Positions 1 to 8,524 of a stretch of DNA of 64,000 bases are shown here, piece by piece. The stretch's first letter is position 1, and every line of letters begins with the position of its first letter. The translations under genes and the position numbers were made by a program. This DNA comes from SABI01 sp028532915 (GTDB lineage: Bacteria > Spirochaetota > Spirochaetia > Sphaerochaetales > Sphaerochaetaceae). The notes under the pieces are model-generated. The model did not search any database. It worked only from the letters and a program-made list of their open reading frames with translations, and was not told the DNA's origin. The stretch covers positions 2,170,001 through 2,234,000 of the forward strand of contig OY781923.1 of NCBI GenBank assembly GCA_963677225.1, in the 5' to 3' direction.

Positions 1-221
1 GAGATGATATCGGCTTCATATGAACTATAGCCGCTGTCATAACTGATGGTATCCTCATCGATATCCCAGGTTTCAGTTCCATAATCGCCCACAAGTTCGT
101 AGCTCCCTTCGGGCGGCATCGTGGAAGATAGGAACAGAGAACATCCTGTCGAAGCAAAGACGACAAGAGCTGCCAATACGATTGTACCGAGTACGGCACG
201 CCAGCGATTGATGTGTTTCAT
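1..221 (-). CDS. Lipoprotein, 3' part outside window
   Basis: The minus-strand reading frame starts at 221 and is still open at the window edge (73 codons visible). The start is fixed by a strong AAGGAGA ribosome-binding site 5 bases upstream. The N-terminus has Lys and Arg residues, a hydrophobic stretch of about 15 residues, then STGC, a lipobox that puts the lipidated cysteine at residue 26. The following part is rich in Gly, Tyr, Asp and Ser (SYELVGDYGTETWDID) and fits a beta-rich periplasmic or surface lipoprotein. No family is recognised. It lies directly downstream of a cobalamin riboswitch, so a role in corrinoid uptake or a B12-replaceable function is inferred. Not proven, because the downstream operon is outside the window. 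Confidence 0.75.
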   Translation of the reverse strand, partial: MKHINRWRAVLGTIVLAALVVFASTGCSLFLSSTMPPEGSYELVGDYGTETWDIDEDTISYDSGYSSYEADII

Positions 222-323
222 CAAAATCTCCTTTGTGCTTCAAATGAATCTGAACGGATGCGGGTATGGGTGTATATGAAGAGTCTACCCTAAAACAACT
301 CAGACCACGAAGCTGTGTTTAGT

Positions 324-476
324 AAGATGACAAGAGGCAAATATCCTGGCTTGGAGGCCTTCACCGGTACGCCTTCCCGGAACCTATGTTCCAGTGGCTT
401 CGTGTATCGGTGTTCCTTCCTCACAGTGGCGGGTCCGCGGGAGATTCTCACTCCTCTTCCTCGCTCTCTCATCCTT
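324..476 (-). promoter_or_regulatory. Cobalamin riboswitch
   Basis: Read on the minus strand, the element has the conserved order of an AdoCbl riboswitch: a GGAAGAGGAGTGAGAATC block, then CCCGCCACTGT, then the B12 box GCCACTGG, then GGGAAGGC and AAGCCAGGATA. The ends can pair as P1 (GATGA with TCATC, GAGG with CCTC). The lipoprotein start at 221 is about 100 bases downstream. The expression platform between 222 and 323 is not resolved: no hairpin followed by a T run is evident, so translational control is possible. The 5' edge of the leader lies next to the duplicated block that flanks the upstream transposon. Confidence 0.88.
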
Positions 477-492
477 ATGAATGTCTGAACAG

Positions 493-722
493 AATAGAAC
501 AGTTTTCTTTTCGTGTCCAGCTGTTATCGTTTTGAGCAACAGAAATGTCGGTAAAAGTCATTTGATAAATATCTTTAATCGGGTACCATGATAGAAAGGA
601 GTCAGCATGATTGATATCAGGAAACACCTTCCGTCGATCCATTCGTATGAGAAGAAAACTACCCGCTATATTCTCCCTGATGAGAACTCATCAGAAGGGC
701 AGTTCGTCCCCGATATCGTGCT
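493..722 (+). repeat. Left copy of 230-bp transposon target duplication
   Basis: This block matches 2853-3082 base for base, as far as I can read it by eye. It holds the intergenic region upstream of the corrinoid/Fe-S protein gene and the first 38 codons of that gene. The transposon at 723-2852 lies exactly between the two copies, so the duplication is best explained as an unusually long target-site duplication. Confidence 0.9.
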
Positions 723-774
723 CCGGACTTCAGAAGTTGCCATGAGTGAAAAACGGAGGATAACAAGGGAATAA
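607..774 (+). pseudogene. Truncated 5' copy of the corrinoid/Fe-S protein gene
   Basis: The first 38 codons (607-720) are identical to those of the complete gene at 2967. The frame then runs into the transposon and stops at 772-774, giving a 55-codon fragment. It keeps its own promoter-like sequence and ribosome-binding site and may be transcribed toward the transposase. It arose from the target duplication made on insertion, not from decay of the functional gene, which survives intact on the right side. Confidence 0.9.
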
Positions 775-2852
775 CGAAGCCAGATGAAGAATCTGGTTAT
801 TTTTACGTCTTTTTGAAAAACATATATAGTTAGATAATCATAGATAATTGACTGGATGCGTCATCTGTTGTATACTATCGTTAGGAGGCAGAAGATGTTC
901 GTCAGACAGATCCCAAACAAGAAGACCGGCAGGACAGCGGTATGTATCATTCAGTCCTACCGTGATGTGAGCACTGGCAATAATCGTAGCAGAGTAATCG
1001 AAAACCTTGGATTTCTCGACGTTCTGGAGCGTGAACACGAAGATCCTATTGCATGGGCAAAATTACGGGCAGCTGATCTTACTCGGCAGGCTGAGGAGGG
1101 AAAGAACCAGTACCGGTTGAGCCTGGATGGGAAGGAGAAAATCCCTCAAAACGAAACGCTTCGCAAGAATATCGGCTACGCCGCCTTTTCCAAGCTGTAC
1201 CATCAGCTGGAAATTGACGAGTTCATGGACAATCGTAGACGCTATACGAAACGGGAACATAATCCAAACTCCGTGCTGAAGATGCTGGTGTTCAATCGTC
1301 TGCTGTTCCCCGATTCCAAGAAGGGTGCGTGGGAAGGACGTCATACGTTCCTGGAAGACAGCGCCTACAGTCTGGACAATGTATACTCGAGCCTCGATTT
1401 CCTGCTGAAGTATCGTACTGATTTGATGGCGAAGCTGCATGAAAAAATATGCAGGATCTACCACAGGGATACGCTGCTGCTATTTTACGATGTAACCAAC
1501 TATTACTTCGAGATCGATGAGAATGACACTGACATCACCGGGGATGATGGTGTCGTAAGTGAAGGACTTCGCAAGAAGGGGTATTCTAAAGAGCACCGAA
1601 CCACACCGATCGTTCAGTTGGGTCTCTTCATGGATGAAATGGGGATCCCGGTCTCCTATGAGCTGTTCCCGGGCAACTGCCATGACAGTAAGACGCTCAT
1701 CCCGATGATGGATGCATCATTCGACGATTTCGGCATGTCACACATGATTGTCGTTGCTGACAAGGGTATGATGGGAGGGGATAACATCCGCGACATCCTT
1801 CTCAAACACAAAGGGTACGTCATCAGCTCTTCGGCCAGAAAGGCAGATGCAAAATTCACTGCCTACATGCTGGACCAAGAGGGGTACACAGAGTTGTACG
1901 ACAAGGATACGGGTATCCTGGAATTCAAGTACAAGAGTCGAACCACGCCGCGTTACATCAAGGTAACCTCGCCGAGCGGAGGAAAATCCACAGTGAAGAT
2001 CAATGAACACCAGATTGTTATGTGGAGTCGCAAGTATGCCGAACGCGAGCGCAAGGGACGTGAGAAGGTGTTGGACAAGACGCGCAGGTTGATTGGAAGT
2101 ACGTCGAAGAATGCTCTTGAACTGGTCTTCGGCAGCCGGAAGTATATTCTCAAGGAACCTGTCGATACAAAGGGTGAGGGCGTCAATGTAGATGCCTACG
2201 TACTCTCCCTTGATGAGGAAAAAATTCGTGAGGAGGAATCTCTTGATGGGTACTATGTAATCTGTACCAATGTCAGGGGCCTTGAGAAGGGAACTCGGCC
2301 ATTCAAGGATGGACAGCGGTGCCGTTTTTCCAAATCGGACGGATTCTTCGAACTGAACAGGGAGCTTGGGGATCTGGATATCGTAGACATGTACCATGGG
2401 TTGTGGAGGATTGAAGAGACGTTCAAAGTTACCAAGAGCGATCTCCAGGCACGGCCCGTATTCGTCTGGACTCAGGACCGCATACGGGCACACTTCCTGG
2501 TGTGTTTCATCTCCATGGTACTGATGCGCCTGCTGCAGCACAGGCTAGAATGGAAATATTCAGCTTCAAGTATCCAGGAAAGTCTTTCAAAGGCCTGTGG
2601 GACGCTGGTAGGCGGGAATCTGTTCGCATTCGATCACTTTGACGAAGTGCTCGATGATATAGGCAAAGAACTCGGTATCGACTTCTCAAACCGATACCTA
2701 ACCCTCGGGAAAATGAAATCACTGATTGCAGAGACAAAAAAATGAACACGTGAATGAATTCGCTACACATATCTGTATAACACGCTAGCCATAACTATTT
2801 ATGGCTATTTGTTTTACATCTAATTTTACCTTTTTCAGCTTCTGAAGTCAGG
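723..2852 (+). mobile_element. IS1634/IS1549-type insertion sequence
   Basis: A 2130-bp element with imperfect 17-bp terminal inverted repeats (15 of 17 match): left end CCGGACTTCAGAAGTTG, right end (complement) CCTGACTTCAGAAGCTG. It carries one transposase gene. It is flanked by a 230-bp direct duplication instead of the usual few bases. IS1549 of Mycobacterium smegmatis and IS1634 of Mycoplasma mycoides are known for long, variable target duplications, and the transposase belongs to that broad family, so the structure is consistent with one insertion event. The end assignment is ambiguous by one base on the right. Confidence 0.9.
895..2745 (+). CDS. DDE transposase, IS1634/IS4 superfamily
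   Basis: A 616-residue transposase. I chose the ATG at 895 over the in-frame ATG at 856 because AGGAGG sits 7 bases before it. Visible catalytic blocks are LLFYDVTNYYFE (first Asp), VVADKGMMGGDN (second Asp) and the C-terminal YHGLWRIEETFKVTKSDL block, which carries the catalytic Glu in the Y-x-x-x-W-x-I-E-x-x-F-x-x-x-K pattern of IS1634/IS4-type enzymes. An N-terminal domain of about 120 residues precedes the RNase-H-like fold and probably binds the terminal repeats. No frameshift or internal stop is seen, so it could be active. Confidence 0.93.
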   Translation: MFVRQIPNKKTGRTAVCIIQSYRDVSTGNNRSRVIENLGFLDVLEREHEDPIAWAKLRAADLTRQAEEGKNQYRLSLDGKEKIPQNETLRKNIGYAAFSKLYHQLEIDEFMDNRRRYTKREHNPNSVLKMLVFNRLLFPDSKKGAWEGRHTFLEDSAYSLDNVYSSLDFLLKYRTDLMAKLHEKICRIYHRDTLLLFYDVTNYYFEIDENDTDITGDDGVVSEGLRKKGYSKEHRTTPIVQLGLFMDEMGIPVSYELFPGNCHDSKTLIPMMDASFDDFGMSHMIVVADKGMMGGDNIRDILLKHKGYVISSSARKADAKFTAYMLDQEGYTELYDKDTGILEFKYKSRTTPRYIKVTSPSGGKSTVKINEHQIVMWSRKYAERERKGREKVLDKTRRLIGSTSKNALELVFGSRKYILKEPVDTKGEGVNVDAYVLSLDEEKIREEESLDGYYVICTNVRGLEKGTRPFKDGQRCRFSKSDGFFELNRELGDLDIVDMYHGLWRIEETFKVTKSDLQARPVFVWTQDRIRAHFLVCFISMVLMRLLQHRLEWKYSASSIQESLSKACGTLVGGNLFAFDHFDEVLDDIGKELGIDFSNRYLTLGKMKSLIAETKK

Positions 2853-3082
2853 AATAGAACAGTTTTCTTTTCGTGTCCAGCTGTTATCGTTTTGAGCAAC
2901 AGAAATGTCGGTAAAAGTCATTTGATAAATATCTTTAATCGGGTACCATGATAGAAAGGAGTCAGCATGATTGATATCAGGAAACACCTTCCGTCGATCC
3001 ATTCGTATGAGAAGAAAACTACCCGCTATATTCTCCCTGATGAGAACTCATCAGAAGGGCAGTTCGTCCCCGATATCGTGCT
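2853..3082 (+). repeat. Right copy of 230-bp transposon target duplication
   Basis: This is the second copy of 493-722. It restores the upstream region and first codons of the complete gene at 2967, so the insertion did not destroy that gene. The two copies appear identical, which implies a recent insertion or gene conversion. Recombination between them would remove the transposon cleanly. Confidence 0.9.
2922..2949 (+). promoter_or_regulatory. Putative sigma-70 promoter for the corrinoid/Fe-S gene
   Basis: TTGATA and TACCAT are separated by 16 bases and lie 17 bases before the start codon at 2967. AAGGAG follows as ribosome-binding site. The same sequence occurs at 562-589 in the left duplicate. 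The -10 match is only partial. Confidence 0.4.
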
Positions 3083-3902
3083 GCGGTACGGAAAGTTTTC
3101 GAGTGTATTGCGATCGGTTTTTCGTATAGGACCATACCTGGCAGGATGCATAAGAGAGTTGAAAAGATCGTACAAAGAGGTCAATGATCAACCTGAATCA
3201 TTCAGAACCAGTATAGACGAAGAAGGCCTGTGTGAATTGAAAGAATTCATATTCTCTTTGGGTATAGATGAGATAGGATGGGCGAAGACGGCTCGTTCGG
3301 ATATCTTCTCGAATCAGAAGATCGTCTATCCGAATGCGATCGTCCTGCTCATGCATATGGATCAAACGATCATGGAATCGGCTCCTTCAAAAAAGTCTCA
3401 AAAGGAAATCTTCAGAACCTATTATGCACTGAATCGTGCGGTAAACAGCATCAAACGATATCTGAATGAAAACAATTTTCACGGAGAAGCAGGACCGGCT
3501 CTGGGAGGAGAAGTGAAATACCCTCATCTCGCACAGAAGGCCAATTTGGGGGCGGTGGGAAAAAGCGGCCTTCTGATCACGCCCACATTCGGCCCCTGCA
3601 TCCGCATTGCTGCAGTATTTACTGATATCGAGAACCTTCCCTTCAGTAAAAAGAATGAATATATGTGGATCAGAGATTTCTGCAAAAGCTGCAACAGGTG
3701 TGTCACCGCCTGCCCGTCTCATGCTATAGAAGATACATCAGACAACCATCATCTCGATTACACTCGATGTGCTGTTCCATTCTCCACTCGTTACGGATGC
3801 TCTATCTGTATCAACAGCTGCACCTTTTTCAAATCCCCGTTCTCTAAGATCAGAAAGGCCCACATGAAGCACACTCACTCTCTTGATTTCCCGATGACGT
3901 GA
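2967..3902 (+). CDS. Corrinoid-dependent reductase-like protein with two 4Fe-4S motifs
   Basis: 311 residues. The middle part (about 95-225) resembles the cobalamin-binding fold shared by reductive dehalogenases and epoxyqueuosine reductase QueG, ending in LGAVGKSGLLITPTFGPCIR and an AVFTD segment. The C-terminal part has a ferredoxin motif C239-x2-C242-x2-C245-x3-C249-P. A second set follows (C268, C278, C281, C285), where the usual final CP is CT. No twin-arginine signal is seen, so it is probably cytoplasmic. It is not a standard QueG: the N-terminus and catalytic segments differ, so substrate and reaction are unknown. A cobalamin riboswitch lies divergently upstream beyond the transposon. 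The start has AAGGAG 7 bases upstream. Confidence 0.72.
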   Translation: MIDIRKHLPSIHSYEKKTTRYILPDENSSEGQFVPDIVLRYGKFSSVLRSVFRIGPYLAGCIRELKRSYKEVNDQPESFRTSIDEEGLCELKEFIFSLGIDEIGWAKTARSDIFSNQKIVYPNAIVLLMHMDQTIMESAPSKKSQKEIFRTYYALNRAVNSIKRYLNENNFHGEAGPALGGEVKYPHLAQKANLGAVGKSGLLITPTFGPCIRIAAVFTDIENLPFSKKNEYMWIRDFCKSCNRCVTACPSHAIEDTSDNHHLDYTRCAVPFSTRYGCSICINSCTFFKSPFSKIRKAHMKHTHSLDFPMT

Positions 3903-3917
3903 GAGTATGATTGATAT

Positions 3918-4409
3918 ATGAGTGAATGTCTGATTGCCAATTCATTCTTTAATAGATACAGTCTTTTCGGAGGTCTTACCGACCGCCAGCTTGATACCGT
4001 GCGTCCGTATATCAAAGAACGAACCGTGACAGAAGGAACTTATATTCTCAGACAGGGAGAGTTCAATGCCACTGTCTACTTCATCGTCAAGGGATCTGTT
4101 TCTATTGTGAAGCATGCTCCCGAGAACATGCTGAAGATCAGGAACATCGTAACACTAAAAGAAGGTGATTCCTTCGGAGAGATGGAACTTATCGACGTAC
4201 AGCCCTGTGCGGCCTCGGCGATAGCGAGGAAGGAGACTTCACTCGTTTCACTTGATAACAAAGATTTCTACCAGCTTTCCAAAATCGACCTTCCGCTCTA
4301 TACGATGATGATGCTCAATCTCGCCCGCGATATTTCAAGAAGACTTCGCTGCACCGACAACCTTCTTGCCATGGCACAGATCAAGTCGGACAGCAATGTT
4401 GTCGTATGA
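3918..4409 (+). CDS. Stand-alone cyclic-nucleotide-binding (cupin-fold) domain protein
   Basis: 163 residues with one cNMP-binding domain (about 12-130) and no DNA-binding domain. Seen are GGLTDRQLDTVRPYIKE, the GTYILRQGE turn, the YFIVKGSVSIV strand and FGEMELIDVQPCAASA at the phosphate-binding cassette. The cassette normally carries an Arg that contacts the cyclic phosphate; here the position reads Cys-Ala, so classical cAMP or cGMP binding is doubtful. It begins 15 bases after the Fe-S protein gene and is probably co-transcribed. It may act as a regulatory partner protein; no target is evident. Confidence 0.8.
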   Translation: MSECLIANSFFNRYSLFGGLTDRQLDTVRPYIKERTVTEGTYILRQGEFNATVYFIVKGSVSIVKHAPENMLKIRNIVTLKEGDSFGEMELIDVQPCAASAIARKETSLVSLDNKDFYQLSKIDLPLYTMMMLNLARDISRRLRCTDNLLAMAQIKSDSNVVV

Positions 4410-4519
4410 CCCGTGAAGCAGTTGGATATTGTTATTCAAAGAGATTCCTCTGATGCTGCCGTTACGTTAGTAAAAACCATTTGGTCTAAATACAATATTG
4501 TTTTATGGAGGTATGGCAG

Positions 4520-6307
4520 ATGAAACAATCACGCAACAGATTCCTTATAGGAATCGCTCTCATGATCATTCTTCTGGTCACCCCGTCGCTTTGGGCTGAA
4601 GGAACCAGAGAATTCTCCGGTCCGATGGATCTTACGATCATAGGGACCACAGATATTCATGGAAATATCTGGGGATTCAGTTATGAGAATGACAAGGAGA
4701 CGACCAACAACGGTATGGCACGTATCGCTTCCTATGTGAAACAGGTGCGAAGTGAAGAGCCCTATGTGATCCTCGTCGATAACGGGGACACTGTGCAGGG
4801 AACGATTCTGACCGATGACATCTACAACAAGCAGGAAGGCCCTCACCCGGTGATCTCGGCAATGAACTATCTGGACTACGACAGTATGACGCTGGGCAAC
4901 CATGAATTCAACTTCGGTGAAGATCTTATCTGCCGGCTTCAGAGTCTTGCTGATTTCCCTGTGCTCGCGGGAAACCTCTCCCGTGTTGACGGTGCCATGG
5001 CGGCTCTCCCCTACACCATCGTGAACAGAGGTGGACTGAGAATAGCCATCATCGGAATGACAAATCCCAATGCGCCCCGTTGGGATGGAGAGAAAGTTGA
5101 TGCATTCAATTTTGCACCGGTCGGCCCTGCTACGCAGAGGGTCGTAAATATCGTGAAGGATAAGGCCGATGTCATCATCGTGGTAGCTCACGTAGGACTC
5201 TATCCTGAATATGACGAAGATTTCGGAAGCGACGGAGGGATGAAGATACTCGAGATGAATCCCGATATCGATGTACTGCTTCTCGGGCATGCTCATACGA
5301 CGCTGCAGGAAAAGATGGGAAACACCGTGGTCGGTTCGGCAAGGAATCTTGGAAGAGAGGTCGTCCGGTTCGATCTTACTGTCGATGAGAACAAAGAGGT
5401 GATTGCCTCTTCAGTTCAGGTCATCGATATGGACGATTATGAGCCGTCAGAGCAGTTCAGGTCTCTCGATTTCATCGCCGAATCACATCAGGCAACCAGA
5501 GATTTTATCAGCGGCGGAACAAAGGGGGAAGACGGGCAGCCTTCCGGGGGAATCTTCGGGCAAGCCAGTGTCGATTTTCAGCCTGAAAACGAAATACGGG
5601 GAATCCCTGAAGGAAAACTGAGAGATACTGCTGTTATGGATCTCATCAACAAGGTCCAGCTGGAAAACAGTGGTGCCGATGTCTCGGCAGCGGCACTGTT
5701 CTCCGATACCAGCAACATCCTGAAAGGCGACATCAACTACGGGACGATTTTCGGCATTTATAAATATGACAATACCCTCTACAGAGTCCCTGTCACCGGA
5801 CGTGAACTGAAAGATTACATGGAGTGGTCCGCTGCCTGTTATAATCAGTGGAAGAAGGGCGACATCTCCATCAGCTTCAACCCGGAAAAACCCGGTTATC
5901 TGTACGATATGTTCGCAGGTGTCGATTACGAGATCGATCTTTCACAGCCCGAAGGCAGTCGGATCAGAAATGTGATGTTCAAAGGGGAACCTCTAAGAGA
6001 TGATCAGGATCTCACTCTGGCTGTGAATAATTACCGCTACTCATCCGCCCTGAAGGCCCAGAATCTTGTTGGAGGAAAAAGAGAATGGGAATCTCCTAAT
6101 TCAATCAGGGACATGCTTGTTCAGTACATCAAAGAAGAGGGAGTGATCCACCCGACAGTCGACAACAACTGGAAGATCGTGGGTGTCGATCTATCCAGTC
6201 CCTACCGCGATGAGATCATTGAAATGGTGAATGACGGAACGCTTGAAGTGCCATATTCGAATTCATTGAACATCAATGATCTGATGAAGGACGGCATCCT
6301 CAAATAG
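4520..6307 (+). CDS. Exported 5'-nucleotidase / 2',3'-cyclic phosphodiesterase family protein
   Basis: 595 residues from the ATG at 4520; an in-frame ATG at 4505 overlaps the TATGGAGG ribosome-binding site and is unlikely. A signal peptide (MKQSRNRFLIGIALMIILL, cut near WAEG) is followed by a metallophosphoesterase domain. Metal-ligand blocks are GTTDIHGN (D45, H47), VDNGDTVQG, GNHEFNFG, VVAHVG and LLGHAHT. The second half matches the 5'-nucleotidase C-terminal substrate domain (about 350-560). It is expected to dephosphorylate nucleotides in the periplasm for salvage and phosphate supply. It is a single-gene unit closed by a hairpin at 6327. Confidence 0.9.
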   Translation: MKQSRNRFLIGIALMIILLVTPSLWAEGTREFSGPMDLTIIGTTDIHGNIWGFSYENDKETTNNGMARIASYVKQVRSEEPYVILVDNGDTVQGTILTDDIYNKQEGPHPVISAMNYLDYDSMTLGNHEFNFGEDLICRLQSLADFPVLAGNLSRVDGAMAALPYTIVNRGGLRIAIIGMTNPNAPRWDGEKVDAFNFAPVGPATQRVVNIVKDKADVIIVVAHVGLYPEYDEDFGSDGGMKILEMNPDIDVLLLGHAHTTLQEKMGNTVVGSARNLGREVVRFDLTVDENKEVIASSVQVIDMDDYEPSEQFRSLDFIAESHQATRDFISGGTKGEDGQPSGGIFGQASVDFQPENEIRGIPEGKLRDTAVMDLINKVQLENSGADVSAAALFSDTSNILKGDINYGTIFGIYKYDNTLYRVPVTGRELKDYMEWSAACYNQWKKGDISISFNPEKPGYLYDMFAGVDYEIDLSQPEGSRIRNVMFKGEPLRDDQDLTLAVNNYRYSSALKAQNLVGGKREWESPNSIRDMLVQYIKEEGVIHPTVDNNWKIVGVDLSSPYRDEIIEMVNDGTLEVPYSNSLNINDLMKDGILK

Positions 6308-6326
6308 AGAAAGTGTATTCTGAAGT

Positions 6327-6354
6327 AATATGGGGTGATTTCTCACCCCATATT
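6327..6354. terminator. Bidirectional hairpin terminator
   Basis: A perfect 12-bp stem (AATATGGGGTGA with TCACCCCATATT) and 4-base loop separate the convergent nucleotidase gene and the outer-membrane barrel gene. The flanks are moderately T-rich on both strands. Confidence 0.8.
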
Positions 6355-6360
6355 CTCTTT

Positions 6361-7734
6361 TCAGAAACTGATCGAACCGAACGTTATCGAAAGCGACGGG
6401 GAAAGATACCGGGGATACACTATTTGATACGTCTCATCGAGAGCGAAGACATATTCGGTTCCGTCTGAACCGTAGTTGAGATTCGCCGAAAGCGAGATGC
6501 TCAGGTTGTCTATTCCCGAATAGGTGATCGAAGGGATCACGAGACCCGAAAAATCTGTCATATTGGAGATCACCAGAACAGAGGCTCCTAGATCATCTGT
6601 GAATGAAGCTGAAAGGGTAGCTCCGATGTAATGGCGGCCGGGCAGCAGAAGATCAGAGAGTTCGATCTGAGTAAGAACCGACGGTACATAGTCATACATT
6701 TCGGTATCTTCGTATCCTTCTCCGTTGTAGAAATACTGTCCTACCGCCGAAAGGGAGAAATCACTTTCAGAAGAGCTGTAGGTATACATCCCTCCGACTG
6801 TACCAAGAAAGTAGAAACGGTCATCGTAGGTTGCTGTAGTATCATTTCCGGTAATGAAAGTCTTGTTCGAACCGTACTGAAGGACTCCTTCTCCGAACAA
6901 GGCTATCTCCCCTATTCCCGAGGAGAATGTGATCTGAGCCGAAGGAGGATTGTCGTAACGGTAGTATCCGCCGAATCCGAGTTCGGTTCCCCCGATAACT
7001 TTTTCGTATTTGACCGCATATGCAAGATCTGAAGGGTCTTCGAGAGACAGGGGGAGAATCACATAGGCATACAGGTTGTCGATCCCGAGCGAGACATTCA
7101 TTTTCACCGCTACAGGTCCTTCGACATCATCGCTCACGTTCGTCGGATCGATGTCGCTCAGGTTGAGCACGTCCGCAGGAGAGAAGAAATAGCCGACCCC
7201 CCAGTTGATGATCTGCTTTCCGGCCCGTATGAAGATATTGTCGCCGAAGGTCAGATCTGCGAAGGCCTCTTTCATGGCGAATTCAAAAGTGTTTTCTGCC
7301 AGAGAGTGATCATAGGTGAAAGAGCTGTAAACTCTCACATCATCGCTGACTCTGGCATCGATGAAGGTGAGAGTTTCGATCGAACCCGAGAAGGTCCCTT
7401 CCATCTGGTCGTCATAGTCCCATGTGAAACCGGGCTTGGCGGTGAAGCTGAAATTGCCTCCGATACGGACCGTCTCATCTTCTTCTGAAAGAAGCAGTGT
7501 ATCGAGGCTCTTGTCGGTCTGTTCGACATCGACAATGAAATCTCCGTCTTCAGAGAATAGCGACTGTTCATCCGATGAGCCGAACAGATCCTCCTCATCG
7601 TCCGTAAAGAATGCCGATTCAGACTGATCAGATGTACCGAACAGCTCGTCTTCGAACGCATCTGCACCTGCAGTAAAAGCCGAACAGAGAAAGATCAGAA
7701 GAACCGTCACTGCGGTTTTCGAATATCTGGCCAT
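6361..7734 (-). CDS. Outer-membrane beta-barrel protein with acidic N-terminal linker
   Basis: 457 residues with a signal peptide (residues 1-25, ending TAGADA). Residues 27-87 are very acidic and repeat short units: EDELFGTSD, EEDLFGSSDE, QSLFSEDGD. The rest alternates as in transmembrane beta-strands and ends in ITFGSISF, with the terminal aromatic residue typical of barrels assembled by Bam. It is the last gene of an ABC export operon and begins 11 bases after the LolA-like gene. An inferred role is the outer-membrane end point or client of that exporter. No specific porin family is recognised. Confidence 0.75.
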   Translation of the reverse strand: MARYSKTAVTVLLIFLCSAFTAGADAFEDELFGTSDQSESAFFTDDEEDLFGSSDEQSLFSEDGDFIVDVEQTDKSLDTLLLSEEDETVRIGGNFSFTAKPGFTWDYDDQMEGTFSGSIETLTFIDARVSDDVRVYSSFTYDHSLAENTFEFAMKEAFADLTFGDNIFIRAGKQIINWGVGYFFSPADVLNLSDIDPTNVSDDVEGPVAVKMNVSLGIDNLYAYVILPLSLEDPSDLAYAVKYEKVIGGTELGFGGYYRYDNPPSAQITFSSGIGEIALFGEGVLQYGSNKTFITGNDTTATYDDRFYFLGTVGGMYTYSSSESDFSLSAVGQYFYNGEGYEDTEMYDYVPSVLTQIELSDLLLPGRHYIGATLSASFTDDLGASVLVISNMTDFSGLVIPSITYSGIDNLSISLSANLNYGSDGTEYVFALDETYQIVYPRYLSPSLSITFGSISF

Positions 7735-7745
7735 AGGGATCCTCC

Positions 7746-8495
7746 TTAATTGTTGACCCGTTCAACGTACGCTTTGGTGAACAGAGAATCGGGCAGATCT
7801 TTCACGGAAATATCGCTGATGGTGATGGTGGTCTTCTTGTTCTCCACAAGGTTGTCGATGAATATCATCTTGTTGGGAATGAAGGTGTCGGCGGCTTTCG
7901 TGTAGGACGGGTAGTAGGAAGTCCTGAGGAGCCGGTCACTGGCACTGTAATCTTCACTTTTGAGAACGAGAGAGTTCTTCTGCGTCACCCAGAGAATCTG
8001 TTTCGGATAGGTAACCTCGTTATTGTTCGCCTCCATGACGATCTTATACACATCGAACGATCCCAGTTTCGCCTCTTCGACCTGAATCACATCATAATCT
8101 TCAATCAGTGAACTTTCCTGGAAATCGGAGTTGTTCGCATCACTGTCGTTGAACTGTTCCTTCATCGATGTATGGCTGAACTTTCGGCTCTGAGGGTCAT
8201 AGAACCACAGATTGTCATCAATCATCAGGTAACCCTGCCCTTTCTGGGCGACAGGTTCAACTATGAGCATGAGGAACTTGTCATCATCGTCGTTTCTGAA
8301 CTGGAGGACCTTCGATTTATCGATCCCGTCCGAGGGGTCCTCGCTGATGATCGTCAGCTGTGCTGACAGATCGATTCCGGAGAAAGTCGTATTCTCATCA
8401 ACCTCATTGATGATCTCTCTACCTCTTTCTATCGAAATAGAATAAAGAGGCAGCAGCAGAACTGAGACTGCCAGGACTGTCATTAGTTTTTTCAT
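7746..8495 (-). CDS. LolA-like outer-membrane lipoprotein-sorting protein
   Basis: 249 residues. The ATG at 8495 gives a compact signal peptide (MKKLMTVLAVSVLLLPLYS) and has AAGGA upstream; an in-frame ATG at 8507 would overlap that site. The mature part matches the outer membrane lipoprotein-sorting family: IISEDPSDGIDKSKVLQFR, QGYLMIDDNLWFYDP, and the YPKQILWVTQ and LVLKSEDYSASDRLLRT strands. The fold is an open beta-barrel that shuttles lipids or lipidated cargo through the periplasm. It sits between the broken permease and the barrel protein, which fits a relay from inner to outer membrane. Confidence 0.85.
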   Translation of the reverse strand: MKKLMTVLAVSVLLLPLYSISIERGREIINEVDENTTFSGIDLSAQLTIISEDPSDGIDKSKVLQFRNDDDDKFLMLIVEPVAQKGQGYLMIDDNLWFYDPQSRKFSHTSMKEQFNDSDANNSDFQESSLIEDYDVIQVEEAKLGSFDVYKIVMEANNNEVTYPKQILWVTQKNSLVLKSEDYSASDRLLRTSYYPSYTKAADTFIPNKMIFIDNLVENKKTTITISDISVKDLPDSLFTKAYVERVNN

Positions 8496-8524
8496 ATCTC
8501 GTATCATCCTTATATTTCATTGAT

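Noticed and set aside
290..472. A 60-codon minus-strand frame upstream of the lipoprotein gene
   Set aside because: It overlaps the cobalamin riboswitch almost exactly; the base pattern is explained by the RNA element.
1738..2541. A 267-codon frame opposite the transposase
   Set aside because: Shadow of the transposase gene; no domain seen and no start signal.
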